A DNA stretch of 64,000 nt, taken from Aphrocallistes beatrix. Lineage: Eukaryota; Porifera; Hexactinellida; Sceptrulophora; Aphrocallistidae. Positions 33,331-44,612 of the stretch are shown here, piece by piece. The notes beneath the pieces are model-generated. The model did not search any database, was not told where the DNA came from, and saw only the letters and a list, made by a program, of their open reading frames with translations. The DNA lies in contig OY725488.1 of NCBI GenBank assembly GCA_963281255.1, positions 5,677,524 through 5,741,523 on the forward strand, read 5' to 3'. Each line of letters opens with the position of its first letter. Within the stretch, counting starts at the first letter, position 1. The translations under genes were made by a program, and so were the position numbers.

Positions 33331-34250
33331 CGGAGCTAAATTTGGATTTGGAGGTAGTGCTCTTCTTAGTTATTTCTGCCCTTAAAATGCTTTAGCTTTG
33401 CTACGATGTTCTCCTTAGGCGTTGCAGTATTCTTGAATGTATTTTGTGTAAGAGCAAACTATTGCATAATACTTGTGTTATTAGATAAGTTACCCTGCAT
33501 AATATATTACTCTTGTTTTCCATTCTCAACTTTAAAATACACCTGCACTTAGCAAGCGTAAAAGGTTGTCGTTCTAATACGGCTTTATAATACTATATCA
33601 CGTCCTTCCGAAAGTCAATATGCGTCACATCCAGAGGCGGCCCTAGGGCTCTACCACAGGTGGAGCACAAGTAGGGCACAAGTGGAGTACAGTTGAGGCA
33701 TGGGTGAGGCACAGGCCTCGCCGGGCCCCACCCACGAGCCGCCATTGGTCACAACTATAGGGTGTAACAAAAGTCTTGGCCGGTTGTATTATAGCATATA
33801 ATAATAATATTTTTTGTTTGTATTGTCTTGAATTACTTAATAACAAAATATCCACTATTTTCTACGACTAACTTTACCCTATTAGGGAAAAATTAGCAGT
33901 AATGTTTTCAAGCAGGGTAGGTTGGACCTCCGTCCATACCTTTTTACGGTTAGAAATTATATCTCCGATCCTCATTTCATCCAATCGTTCATACAAAATT
34001 CCGCAGAGATCTCGGCCAAAATCCTTTGTTCCAAACTCGAATAAACCTTGCTGAAGCCTTTCAGCAGTTTCTTTGCGTGTTAGGCCACCTTATACCATTC
34101 TAATTTCTTTACAGCGGATTTCAATTCCAAGATCGCCGACATTAATCTTATCAGGAAAAAGTGATGTTCAGAAAAATAAACCCGAAAGTACTAAAGAGGT
34201 GTGATCTAGTTAAAATCAGCCTCCTATTCAAATTGCATATCTATATACTA

Positions 34251-35581
34251 CGGGCATTCAATAAGTAGTCGTTATCATAGTATACTTTCCCCAAAACAAG
34301 TAATATAATTAATATCAATGCTGCAATTTCTCGAACTACTCTCCTTGATGCTGTATAACTAGTATTAGCCTCTTAATCCAATCAAAAAAACTTTTTGGAA
34401 CTCTTCACGTGGTATACTTTCATATACTGAAAAATCGCCGATCCGAGGTGAGGCCGACTTTCGAATTTCCTCCCTGACAGGTGTTTCTTCAGCTTAGGGA
34501 AGAGCCAAAAGTCGCATGGAGCGAGGTCTGGTGATTAGGGAGGAGGATCTAGCTCTACAACTCTCAGACTTTCCAACTTTCCCTTACCAGCTTGGTCTTG
34601 TGGGGTCGGGCATTATCATGCAATAATCTCAATCCTCGAGTTCCAGTCCTTGGCCGTCGATTGTGGTAGAATTTCTCAACCTCAGATAGGTACTCATTTA
34701 AGTAAAATGATCCAGTAATAGTAGTATTATTGAGGACACAATCTGGCACACTGGACCATAAGAATCAAAAAATATGCAGTACATAACCTTGGGGTTCCGG
34801 AAGTCATGTCGAGGGATCATTGGTGGGTCCTGGCCATTAGCTACCCATACTTTGTTAGCTTCCTTTGACAAAGGCTCGCTATAACGCACCCAAGTCTTAT
34901 CACCAATCCCGATCTCGAATAGACTCCTGGAGTCGGTTCTATCGAAGTCAGAAAGCAACTTTTGAGCACATTGAACCCTCTTAGTTTTCTGGGCCTGTGT
35001 TAGTGCATGCGGGACCCACCGAGCGCAGATTTTCCTAAATTGCAAATTGTCATGCACAATGGTATGAGCGGTTCCCGTTGAGACCCCAACTGCATTAGCT
35101 ATCTCCACCAATTAAATATGAGGGTCTTCATCAAGTAATTCGGAAACCTCGAGGATAAATTTGTCACTGGCGCCGGAAATCGGCCTCCCTGCTCTTGGCT
35201 TATCTTCTTTCGACTCTCTTCCCTCACGAAAACGTCGGGTCCAGTCAACTATCATGGAATATGGGAGAGTTCTATCATTATAAACCTCAATCAAATCCTT
35301 GTGGATGTCGGTCGAAGAAACTTAGAGCAGTGTACGAATCTCTTTACATAGGCTCGCTGCTCAGTTTTGAAATCTGCACTCTCGGAAGCCATAATAAATG
35401 CCAGTATATAAAACTGCCAAACTAATAATAGCCACAGTTTAAAAACCAAAGCTCAGAATTGAAAAAGTAAAGTATCATTAGAAAGAGCATCGGTAGGGTT
35501 ACATTAGATACGCTAACCCAATTCTGAATCAAATGGAACAACCAAGATATATCGCAATAACGACTACTTATTGAACGCCCG
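34251..35581 (-). mobile_element. mariner element nested in the outer TIR element
   Basis: 1331 bp with TIRs CGGGCATTCAATAAGTAGTC and inverse with one mismatch (CGGGCGTTC...), over 25 bp, flanked by TA at 34249-34250 and 35582-35583. Carries a decayed minus-strand transposase. Confidence 0.9.
34320..35392 (-). pseudogene. mariner transposase (DD34D type), inactivated
   Basis: Starts MASESADFKTEQRAYVKRF, then an HTH region (IVDWTRRFREGRES, KPRAGRP), a second helix set (EIANAVGVSTGTAHTIV), then catalytic segments IGDKTWVRYSEP, GLRLLHDNARPHKTKLV and SPDLAPCDFWLFPKLKKHL. The frame is broken by a stop before the IANAVG block, at least one shift after DNARPH and a stop in the PPYSPDLAP position. 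Not functional. Confidence 0.88.
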
Positions 35582-35778
35582 TAGTAGTAACTAATTGTGG
35601 TGTAGTAGTAGTACATACTATGATAGAAGGTACTCGTAAAGAATGAATACTAATTAGATTCACAACCGGCCAAGACTTTTGTTACACCCTGTAGTATATG
35701 GTGTCTCACGACTGCCTACTGCTTTTCCAAAGCCCATGTGATGTTTCTTATCAATCTTATGTTTGAAGATTTTCTATA

Positions 35779-35832
35779 GAAGCGCGGCTAGCGAACACTT
35801 TGTGTTCGCAAGTCGCCCTGCGAGGCCTGGGA
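35779..35832 (-). repeat. GC-terminus fragment of the Helentron-like clan
   Basis: GAAGCGCGGCTAGCGAACAC, then TTTGTGTTCGCAAGTCGCCC, a decayed reverse copy of the terminal hairpin module only. Confidence 0.5.
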
Positions 35833-35869
35833 ATATAAACAAATTCAGAAGCACCTACGAGCGATAAAT

Positions 35870-36060
35870 ATTAATCCTTTAACTAATCCATTTCAAATGT
35901 GTTTACTTTATAAATGCATTGTAAACATCAAAATATCTATATAAGATCTAAAATACGATATTTTTGGAATCTACACCACTAAAAACCCCAGGTCAACAAT
36001 GAGAGTTAGTGTATAACTTTTTTTTAGGATTTGTTTACTTTATGTATCTATTGTAAAAAC
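35870..36060 (-). repeat. Family D, reverse copy
   Basis: Two units read in reverse: GTTTACTTTATAAATGCATT, ACACCACTAAAAACCCCAGG and GTTTACTTTATGTATCTATT. Confidence 0.5.
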
Positions 36061-37564
36061 CATTCTGACAAATGCAACTCCCCCAAAATATCACGGTACT
36101 AAATAATCCATGGTTACTTAATATAGGAATCTCAAAATATTATTACGATCTAAAAATATCATGCAACAGGTCTCTGTTGATATTCATTTGCAAGTTTAGC
36201 CACGGATAGACGAGTTCTTTCGATATTTTATGCATAGAACCTGTGTCATCGATCAGGAAACAGAAATAAGGAATGGAGGTCTCCATGTGATGAGAAGAAG
36301 TAACGTCATTGGCTGGCTTGTCCTCAGACCTAATCATCTACAAGTCTTCATGAGGAGGAGAAGACCAGTGGTAGTTCACAAGAGGAGAGGTGTGAATGAG
36401 CAGAACTTCTGATTGGTTGTGACACAGTTCTCAAGTATCTCCAAGGTTAGAATCCCTTCACTTCTCCACTTCCTCCACAAGATGTCACTACTGCAGTGAA
36501 CTAGTGTTGTCAGCATTTTCAATGGAAACCTGGAGAAGACTTGAGTCTCTACGCTACAAGCGATTCTGTGAGAAGTTGACAACCAACACCAGCACAGATA
36601 CAGCTACTTGTGTCCTAAATAGCTCAATGTCCCGTATAATCACTACTTATGCCCGCCTTTTCTTTGCAGAAGTTGGCAGTAAATATGTATAATCGTCTGT
36701 TGAGTCGAAAGTGCGGTGAAAGGGGGTCTTTTGTGGTTTCGTCCGAATGCAACATCTACTGCTCAACCAATTTCTAAGTCCATAGTCCTGATTAGGTAAA
36801 TTAGGATTTATGAGTGGAGGAGCTTTCCCTGTGGCTTCTTTCTAATCCTTCATTCTGCTTAGTCGCCTGTGCTCGAGCTAACGGGATTACTCCTTGCATT
36901 GTGTTCGTACTGTTCCCTACTCTTTCCCACTTTGATTCTGTTATTATGGAAATTGAATGTGACCGTGCCTAAACGTTTCATGAGCTGTCATCCTAACAGA
37001 ACCAGCATTCCCGTGAATTCAATGGTTTACGATTTATTGATCCCCAAGAAAGGATCTAATCCGTATCTTGCGACCATTAAGTAAAGACTGTAGGCTTCAA
37101 TCTCGGTCCTGGAACTTGGGTCCATTGTGTGTAGAAATTCCTAATTCCTGAGTTGTATCCACTCTGTATCTGTCAACTCTTCATCCAGCAATCGTATGAA
37201 CGGGTGGATGGAGAGATTTGGTGAGAGGAGATTGTTTTCTGAATTCTGTACTGCTCAACCATTTGACTTCTCTTGTGACACATTGCAAAGAGAATCCACC
37301 AATCATTTATTGCTAGGTCGATTGAGTGTGGATCGAATTCTGTCCAAAATTTGAGTGAATAGAGGAAGAGAAAGGATTATTTCCTGTTTTTCAGAGATTC
37401 CTGCTGTAACTTTGCACTCAGTGACTATTTTATCATGCACGGCTCTAAGTTCTTACTTAATTGATTGATGGGACTCATTTCTGAAATTCTTTATTCGACA
37501 TTTTGATCTTTCTCGATTTAGAGTAAATCCTGATTCTTCTATTGCTTTGATCCTCTCTCTTATT
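36061..37564. other. Non-coding region, no gene recognised
   Basis: Frames of 60-71 residues occur but none carries a recognisable domain or splice-compatible chain. 37078-37130 matches 8819-8870. Possibly old repeat DNA. Confidence 0.35.
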
Positions 37565-37760
37565 GGAGCCTCATTAAGATGCCTAATTTCCGGGACGGGA
37601 CGAGTCAATATGCCTAATCTCCGGGACGGGACAGAAAATGTACCTAATTTCCGGGACGGGACGAGTTAAGATGCCTAATTTCCGGGACGGGACGGGTTAA
37701 GATACCTAATTCCCGGGACGGGATCCCGTCCCGTCCCGGAAATTACGCATGCCCTTTATG
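37565..37760. mobile_element. Element end with CCGGGACGGGA word array
   Basis: Five copies of a roughly 34-36 bp unit centred on CCTAATTTCCGGGACGGGAC, closed by the inverse TCCCGTCCCGGAAATTACGC; flanks CTCATTAAG / CTTTATGAG are also inverted. The style equals 63865-64000 (CCTAATTTACGGAATATTCC). Confidence 0.55.
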
Positions 37761-38149
37761 AGATATTCGACAAATTACCAAATGTGACCAATATGATAAA
37801 TTGTCTAATAACTCGTACACCATTGAATTTAGACAAATAAATTATATTATCACTTAATAGGAAAGAGTCTATTCCCTATCAATTGGATTTACATTTGAAT
37901 GTCTAGATCTTGCGGTTTTCAAGATATGACCAAGATATGAACTGACCAAAACACGTTTCCATAGAAACACTGGAATGTAGCAACATTCCATGAAAAATTC
38001 CACATTTTTCGTATTAACCCATTCACATCTCAATTCATGCGAAAAAAATTATAATAAAACACTTAGAAGCGCCCTTAATTAAACGGCCTCTGAAAATCAT
38101 TAAATTTCTCCCGGATATAACTTGATATAACCTGTGAGGCCTTATATGC

Positions 38150-38440
38150 AGTAGGCTATTGTTATGGCTTTGAAGTATTAATAATTTAATAACAATGACA
38201 ATCTTTGTAGGGTCATACAATGATTTCTATTGAGAGTGAAGCCATACATATTGTATAGAAAAGCGTGTGAAAAATTGTTATCCATTTTTTGGCAGAGGTG
38301 CGAAAATTTCGCTTAGATCTTAGACCTTAATTAATCGTAGACACATCATTTGATATCTATTTTCATATCTCTACCGCTTACCAATTCTTCAATCAATCCG
38401 AACAAACATTTTAAAAGAAAAAAAACCCTTGCGTTTAATT
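38150..38440 (-). repeat. Reverse copy of the 16396-16690 repeat
   Basis: Reverse complement shares GAATTGATTGAAGAATTG, GAGATATGAAAATAG-like, AATTTTCACAC and CAATAGAAATCATTGTA with 16430-16640. Confidence 0.55.
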
Positions 38441-38443
38441 TAC

Positions 38444-39217
38444 AGGGTGACTAATAAGTTCTGATACAAGCTTAATTAGGTATATAATTTCTTATACTAA
38501 AAAGATATTATTTATTATGGTCTTTAGATATTGTAATTCGAATACTTTCAATGATTTTAGAAGATTTTTCTATTCTAATATTTAGAAATATGTTTAATAT
38601 GGCGAGTTTTGAGAAGAAAAGATGTGTCCTACCACGCAGCGAAAATCGCGAATCAGAGCCCACTGCTTTTCGAATTATCTTTCCAGAGTCTTCACATTCT
38701 AGGAAAAATTAGCACACACATTTTCCTCGAACACTAAATTTGTAGAAATATACGATGTTCAGATTAGTGCATTTTAAGGACCATTTGGATCAGATTTTTT
38801 TGTGATGTGAATAAAAGTGCCATTTGGGGAATTTTGCAAAATATACCTAATTTGAACTGCGAATGAATAACCTTTTCTCATGCCTGAGCTGATAATGAAT
38901 TCAGTGGATTAGTGAAATATTTATGTGGTGAATGAAAGGTATCTGGTGCTAAATCGTCATGGAACATCGATTATGAAGACATTTTATACAGAAGCAGCGG
39001 GCTCTGATTTGCGAATTTCGCTGCGAAGCAGGACACATTTTTTATTCTCAAAACTCGCCATATTAAACACATTTCTGAATATTAGAATCGAAAAATCTTT
39101 TAAAATCATTGAAAGCATTCGAATAACAATCTCGAAAGACCATAATAACTAAGACTGTTTGAGTATGAGAAATTCTATACCTAATGAAGCTTGTATCAGA
39201 ACTTATCAGTCACCCTG
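38444..39217. mobile_element. Fold-back TIR element, 774 bp
   Basis: Ends CAGGGTGACTAATAAGTTCT and inverse AGAACTTATCAGTCACCCTG, flanked by TA. Inverse arms extend about 240 bp inward (e.g. TTTAATATGGCGAGTTTTGA against TCAAAACTCGCCATATTAAA), so nearly the whole element can form one long hairpin. No transposase. A truncated reverse relative is at 47159-47402. Confidence 0.82.
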
Positions 39218-39614
39218 TATAAGCTGTAAGGATTCTGCAGACTTCAAAAACATTTTCGTGTGATAGTACACTAGTTATAAAAACTTAAATACTACACTAT
39301 AATATCTATTTTTGCATTTATGGGTGAGGTTCAGATATATTTTAAAATATATATCTTACACTTTATTTGTTGTTTTTAATGTGGTTTTCAGATAAAACAG
39401 GCAATGCAGTTTCACTTTACGAGGCATATAACTTCTTACAAGTATCTAAATGCCATCTAGTGGAATTCGTCTCTTAGCAAGTAACCTTTAGACATGTCTA
39501 ATAGAACCGTTCACAATGTTTAATAAGTATGATCTATGAAGTAGAAACATAAAAGATCTTATTTCACCTCCTCGTGATTCACCTAGTTGTGTCCTAATTG
39601 GCTCAGCTCAGTAG

Positions 39615-39621
39615 TATAAAT
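39615..39621 (+). promoter_or_regulatory. TATA box of the SCARB gene
   Basis: TATAAAT 86 bp upstream of the ATG at 39707, compatible with a start near 39645 and a short leader. Confidence 0.6.
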
Positions 39622-39706
39622 ACTAGGCCTTTAATTATTTTGCTCATCATTGAGAGTCTCAGCTGAATTAACTTGGTTACTGTTTGTTAAGGAGTTATTC
39701 GTCAAC

Positions 39707-41254
39707 ATGTCCGAAAATTCGAGGGAATATACGCCACTCATTTCAAATGAACGAATAAACACTTCTGGGAGGACGAGAGGAAATCTCAGAAGGAAGAGAT
39801 ATCATCTCGGTTGCTATGTTATAATTTTTTTAATTTTACTCCTCACCGGACTGGGTCTGATCGCTAGTTCTTTCCCTCTGCAAACTAAAATGGCTTCGAT
39901 TGTCCAAGGCATCATAGCTGATCAGGTCGTCCTGAAAAAAGGTTCGTTTATCCTCCCGGTTTGGACCGACCCTCCTGTTGAAATGTACAAAGATTTCTAT
40001 ATTTTTAATTGGACTAACCCCGAAGAAGTCCTCAATGGAGTCAAGCCGAACTTTAAAGTATTAGGACCGTACAAGTACCGAGAGTATAGAACGAAATACA
40101 TTGACTACAACCACTCAAATGATTGCGTCATCAGCTACATCCAGCACAAGACCTACGAATTCGATCCTGTTGCAAGCTACCCATTGCTCGATACTGAAAA
40201 TGTCGTGGTTCTGAATATTCCGGTAGCCGCAGCTCCTCCAAAGGTTAGCGGAGAAGAAGAAAAAGACTTATTAGAGTTAGCAATCTTGACGACCAACTCG
40301 AAACTTCACAAGGAACTTCCTGCCAAAGATCTCATCTGGGGCTACACTGATCCATTTATCTTATTGCTGCAGTTAGCTAATAAATTTCCAAAAGGAAAGA
40401 AATTTCAGATTCAAATCAATGATGACCCGCGCGATTATCAGAATCTAAGTTCGGTTGGCACAGGAAGGTGCGACCTGTCTGACCTAGGAAACTTCCATCA
40501 GTGGGATGGTAACATATACCTGAACATATGGGGAGATCCCGCCCATAACAAAGTGCAGGGGACTGAGGGGCTAATCAATCCTCCGTTCCTGGAACCGGGC
40601 CAGCAGCTCTTCATTTGGATTGACGACATAATGCGCTGGGCCATCATTGAAGATACTGGGGAGAGGTACTGGCACAGAGGGATATACACCTGGAGATTCA
40701 AGACTACTAAGGAGTTCTTCATGAACCAGACAGCCTATACACCTAATAAATACTGGTACCAAGATGCCCCCCAAGGTCTGATCTACATCGGGAACTCCAC
40801 CGTTCCTCAAGGGAACTCTGTGTGGGGGAGCAACCCATTGTTCTACAAAGGAGATCCAGGCCTGGCCGATAACGTAACTGGCTTTACTCCTGACCCATCC
40901 AAGTACACCTATGCCGATGTAGACCCTATAACCGGAGCAGTGGTCTACGTGCATCGGCAAATACAGATCAACTTTGCATTACGTAAGGCCGACTTTTTAT
41001 TTTTCGCTAATCTCTCTGAGGTTACTTACTTCCCTGTACTCTATGCGGACGAGCACGCCGAGCTGTCGCAGATGCTCTATGACACGATGGTGCAGAAGTT
41101 GCTGCTGGTGCATATCGGGTATCAAGCACACTGGGGAATACTAGCGTTCGGCATCCTCTTGCTGATTCCCACTCTGATACTCGGAGTCTGTATATTGCGG
41201 TATATTAAGTTTATCCGGGCTCTCAAGGTTATTCGAGATCTTACCGTCCTTTGA
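39707..41254 (+). CDS. CD36/SCARB-family scavenger receptor, intronless
   Basis: 515 residues from the ATG in GTCAACATG (frame is open 19 codons further up with no ATG). Class B scavenger receptor / LIMP-2-type protein: short cytosolic N-tail, TM1 about residues 35-56 (YVIIFLILLLTGLGLIASSF), a large ectodomain with N-glycosylation sites, TM2 near the C-terminus (GILAFGILLLIPTLILGVC) and a short tail. Family landmarks: YKDFYIFNWTNPEEVLNG, FKVLGPYKYREY, VGTGRCDL. The tail lacks a clear dileucine/tyrosine lysosomal signal like LIMP-2, so plasma membrane or lysosome is undecided. Likely role is lipid/lipoprotein or glucosylceramidase-type ligand binding (inference). A recent partial duplicate lies 7 kb upstream. 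Confidence 0.92.
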   Translation: MSENSREYTPLISNERINTSGRTRGNLRRKRYHLGCYVIIFLILLLTGLGLIASSFPLQTKMASIVQGIIADQVVLKKGSFILPVWTDPPVEMYKDFYIFNWTNPEEVLNGVKPNFKVLGPYKYREYRTKYIDYNHSNDCVISYIQHKTYEFDPVASYPLLDTENVVVLNIPVAAAPPKVSGEEEKDLLELAILTTNSKLHKELPAKDLIWGYTDPFILLLQLANKFPKGKKFQIQINDDPRDYQNLSSVGTGRCDLSDLGNFHQWDGNIYLNIWGDPAHNKVQGTEGLINPPFLEPGQQLFIWIDDIMRWAIIEDTGERYWHRGIYTWRFKTTKEFFMNQTAYTPNKYWYQDAPQGLIYIGNSTVPQGNSVWGSNPLFYKGDPGLADNVTGFTPDPSKYTYADVDPITGAVVYVHRQIQINFALRKADFLFFANLSEVTYFPVLYADEHAELSQMLYDTMVQKLLLVHIGYQAHWGILAFGILLLIPTLILGVCILRYIKFIRALKVIRDLTVL

Positions 41255-41921
41255 AAAGTGATCATTAGCCACACATAGCCTACATACGTAGCACCCAGCA
41301 TACATACCCCTACTGCTGTTGATCTTTTAAAATATAACTTTTAATTGTAATTAAATATTATTTAGATTTGAGTTGAATTTTATTTTATTTTATTTTATTT
41401 TCTTGTGAATTAATATTACAATGTAATTATGGCCAGATGAAGATAGCGATCCTTTGAGGTTTAAATTTCAGGCATTAAAATGCTAACAGTTGAGACCATA
41501 AAACATTATCAATTTGTGAAAAAGTTTTTGGTATTTTAGTCTTTATTACTTAAATGCTCAGATTGGATCAAATACTATTGTCACAAAGTTCCCTGATGTG
41601 CTCTGTCGATTAAATATTAGTTTTCATCAAAGAAATTATAACAGCTGTACAATATTATACCCTCCCTCCCCTCCGGTCATAATCAGATATTTGTCTAAGA
41701 ATTAATTATAATTATCAGCCCAGTAAATTTTATTTTAATTTATCGTCTGAAGTATAACTTTGGGGAGTTTTGTCTGGGACTGGCACGCAAGTACGGGACC
41801 GTAGAAAATTTTTCTTGATGAGGCTCACAAAACTGACAGAACTAGAAACCTTCAAACCTAACTCAATTTGTTTTCACGCTAATCTTGTTGATCACTTCAA
41901 TATATTTTTATAAGTTTTTTT
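41255..41921. other. SCARB-NHL spacer
   Basis: 3' UTR and promoter DNA. A (TTTTA)n run lies at 41378-41402. No TIR element recognised. Confidence 0.45.
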
Positions 41922-42788
41922 ATGTCAATGGCACGGAATATGACAAAAGACGGACTTTCTCAGACTTCACATTCCATTCTAAAGCCATTCTCCTCCAAAC
42001 CATTCGTTGCTTCATCTTTAGCTTACACTTTTCGCGGAATTGGCTTCTCTCAAGACTCTTTATTCATAGCCTCAGTTGGGAAGCAGTCTCTAGTATCTGT
42101 GCATTCACTACATGGGGAAGAGTTGTACACTTTTCCAACGGATAGAATCCGAATCCGTTCACCTTATGGAATTTGTGTTTCGCGAAATAATGTCTTCATT
42201 ACTGACATCTCGTTTAATACTGTGAGCAAGTATTCTATCAGTGGAGACTTCATAACAAGTGTTGGGAAGAAAGGGAGACGAGAAGGAGAATTTAATTTGC
42301 CCTATGGAATAGCTGTAGATAGCTACGGCCGACTTTTTGTTACTGATAACCGAAATAACCGCATCCAGGTTTTTACTCCAAATTTGGAGTTTATAACCTC
42401 TTTGGGGAGTGGATTGTTTAACAGGGTCTCGGATGCCTCTTTCTTTGAGGACGATACCTTAGTTGTCTTAGATAACTCTGGAATGAGGCTACACCAGCTG
42501 AATCAGGATTTGTGTGGAGTGCGAACGGTGGAGACTAACATTGTACCTCCGGACAACCAGTATTTGTTGTTTCCGTTGTTTTTCTGTATTGATCCTTTAG
42601 AAAAGATATTTGTGGCAGATAGATACTCAATGAGCATTCAAATTTTTGATAATCAACTTGTTAAAATACGGACTATTAGAACACATTCTGGGGAACTTTT
42701 CGATCCGAAAGGGATCATCTGCTATCAAGATGGAGCTGTGATCTGCCTGAGCGATAAGGGGCCATTTATTCGATTTTTTAACATTTAA
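41922..42788 (+). CDS. NHL-repeat beta-propeller protein, intronless
   Basis: 288 residues made almost wholly of NHL-type blades: SPYGICVSRNNVFITDISFN, FNLPYGIAVDSYGRLFVTDN (canonical), VSDASFFEDDTLVVLDNSG, FDPKGIICYQDGAVICLSD. No RING, B-box or filamin domain precedes it, so this is an NHL-only protein or the C-terminal exon of a longer TRIM-NHL-like gene whose upstream exons are not seen. NHL propellers bind RNA or proteins. Decayed blades of related genes lie at 3735-4720, showing local family turnover. Confidence 0.8.
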   Translation: MSMARNMTKDGLSQTSHSILKPFSSKPFVASSLAYTFRGIGFSQDSLFIASVGKQSLVSVHSLHGEELYTFPTDRIRIRSPYGICVSRNNVFITDISFNTVSKYSISGDFITSVGKKGRREGEFNLPYGIAVDSYGRLFVTDNRNNRIQVFTPNLEFITSLGSGLFNRVSDASFFEDDTLVVLDNSGMRLHQLNQDLCGVRTVETNIVPPDNQYLLFPLFFCIDPLEKIFVADRYSMSIQIFDNQLVKIRTIRTHSGELFDPKGIICYQDGAVICLSDKGPFIRFFNI

Positions 42789-43001
42789 ACACAGATGCAA
42801 TCTTATGAAAAATGTACAGCCTATCAATATATATTCGGAGTGAAGATTGAGAATTATATTGGATCATGGATGTAATGATATTCATTTGTTAGCGCTATTG
42901 TATTGTAAATTTTCAAATCAAATCAAATGAATAATGTATGACATTTAATAATTGATGATATCACTCATTTATTTAATAATATCGCTATTTCAGCTTACAG
43001 T

Positions 43002-44492
43002 GTGTTTTATAATATTTATATGCAGCCTGAAGTGACCAATGAGTTGACTAACCTCTACAAAGTCCTATTCGAGACTCGTCAAAAGTTAGAATTCCTGAAC
43101 CAAGTTTATAAACTGAAAGGATCTCTCATTGAGGAGTTGCTGCATCCGCAGTACTCCGTACAGAAATGCAAACCGATCAATCATATGAATTCTCGTTCTG
43201 CCTCCTGCTTAGAAAATGACACGAGAGAACTGCCAGACGAGTCGAATAATTTGAAAGATGAATCCAATAAATATTTACCTCGAGTGGATGAAAGTGAGCA
43301 AGAAACCACCAATGAAGCTCCTTTCGATTTTTCACAATTAGATTCGCTACTTCAAAAAGCAAAAATGGTGCGAAATGTTGAGAAATCAGATAAAAAGAAA
43401 AATGCTTCAATGCCTCATACTAATGGCAATAGAGAAATATTAACTGGAAAATCTCCAGTTGAAGCGTCCAAAAGCAATAAAGTAAAACAAACCAACTACA
43501 AACCTCGAACAATTTCTGTCAAATCAAATGCCACTCCTAAATCAACTTATCAATCTTCCTACAGCAAGAAACCGTTTCTTCAGCCCAGAGCACTGAAGAG
43601 AGATTCTCACTCGCTACCTCCTATAAGGACTGATGGTAGAGAGCTCAAGGCAGGATCTACTGAGGAGTTGTCTCTACGTATGTCTAGCAGTCAATCTAAG
43701 CCAAATTCTCTGATCACTTTACCGAGTTCCAAAGCTAGAATAGTACCGCCCGAAAATGCTAGATTCGATTCTTCCTTCACATTCCCACCCCCATTCCAAC
43801 CACCCACTCTGCCTCCTCAGTTCATAGATGCCCTCACTGATCTGAAAAGAGCACAGATCGAACTTGCCCGCTTGCTAAAATCTGACCACACTAAAATATT
43901 CTCTCCAGGGAAAGAGTTCATGCTCCAGTTTGAGAAACTTTACAGGAGAGACGAGACTCCGAGAGATCGTCAGGGATACGCGACTCATTTGTACAAGGAA
44001 ATAGAAGAAGGGAACTTCTCTACAAACATGAAGACGTTCTTTCTCGATTCAGTACGACAGCATTTGATCCCAGAAAAACAGCCTGCTGATACTAAAAATT
44101 TTCACTTTTCGTATCCTTGTCCTCACTGCTTAGATCCAAAGAAAGCTTCAGTTGAAGGAATCAAAGTTCCGAAGTTCTACCTCCTCAAGCACTTCAACCT
44201 CTGCTCTCTGCTCTCTCAGTGCTACCCACACTCTCCTCTATCCGAGTCTGGCCTGACTCGCGGAGGGAGACTTCAGTGTGAACACGTGGACCAGTTGGTT
44301 CAGCTGCATCATCTCATAATCGATGTGTGCTCACTCTCCATCAAGAAGGAAGTCCTGGCTACCTGCATGAAGGTAGTGCCGCAGTTAGACCTGGATCAGA
44401 GAGGAGACAGACAAGCTCTTAGGATTATCGTACAGATTCTAGATTCAAGCAAACTCATTTCTTTCTTTAATTTCACTCTGACAGATGATTGA
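43002..44492 (+). CDS. Unrecognised protein with a CxxC...HxxxC zinc-like motif
   Basis: 496 residues, one exon (an alternative start at 43020, MQPEV). Not recognised. The N-terminus (10-45) is helical (NELTNLYKVLFETRQKLEFL). Residues 60-260 are low-complexity, basic and Ser/Pro-rich. A Pro-rich linker (FPPPFQPPTLPPQF) precedes a helical segment (ALTDLKRAQIELARLL). Residues about 373-401 read CPHC, 20 residues, then HFNLC, consistent with a C2HC zinc site. The C-terminal 100 residues are well-folded in character (VDQLVQLHHLIIDVCSLS). An upstream splice acceptor-like AG at 43000 means more exons cannot be excluded. Coding confidence rests on length and composition. Confidence 0.75.
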   Translation: MFYNIYMQPEVTNELTNLYKVLFETRQKLEFLNQVYKLKGSLIEELLHPQYSVQKCKPINHMNSRSASCLENDTRELPDESNNLKDESNKYLPRVDESEQETTNEAPFDFSQLDSLLQKAKMVRNVEKSDKKKNASMPHTNGNREILTGKSPVEASKSNKVKQTNYKPRTISVKSNATPKSTYQSSYSKKPFLQPRALKRDSHSLPPIRTDGRELKAGSTEELSLRMSSSQSKPNSLITLPSSKARIVPPENARFDSSFTFPPPFQPPTLPPQFIDALTDLKRAQIELARLLKSDHTKIFSPGKEFMLQFEKLYRRDETPRDRQGYATHLYKEIEEGNFSTNMKTFFLDSVRQHLIPEKQPADTKNFHFSYPCPHCLDPKKASVEGIKVPKFYLLKHFNLCSLLSQCYPHSPLSESGLTRGGRLQCEHVDQLVQLHHLIIDVCSLSIKKEVLATCMKVVPQLDLDQRGDRQALRIIVQILDSSKLISFFNFTLTDD

Positions 44493-44612
44493 GCATGTGT
44501 TGTTATTAATCAATATGTTTTCTTATTCGTGCATCGTGTATAGTAATTTAAACACGTAATACCTGAGCATGTGCCAATCCTTTCATTATTAATATTTATT
44601 ATTTGTATTTTA

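Larger units (their letters stand above)
33758..35691. mobile_element. Outer Tc1/mariner-type TIR element, interrupted
   Basis: Ends (C/T)AGGGTGTAACAAAAGTC and inverse GACTTTTGTTACACCCTG, TIRs continuing TTGGCCGGTTGT, flanked by TA. Without the inserted mariner it is about 600 bp; its interior shows no intact transposase. End style matches the elements at 24300 and 38444. Confidence 0.75.
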
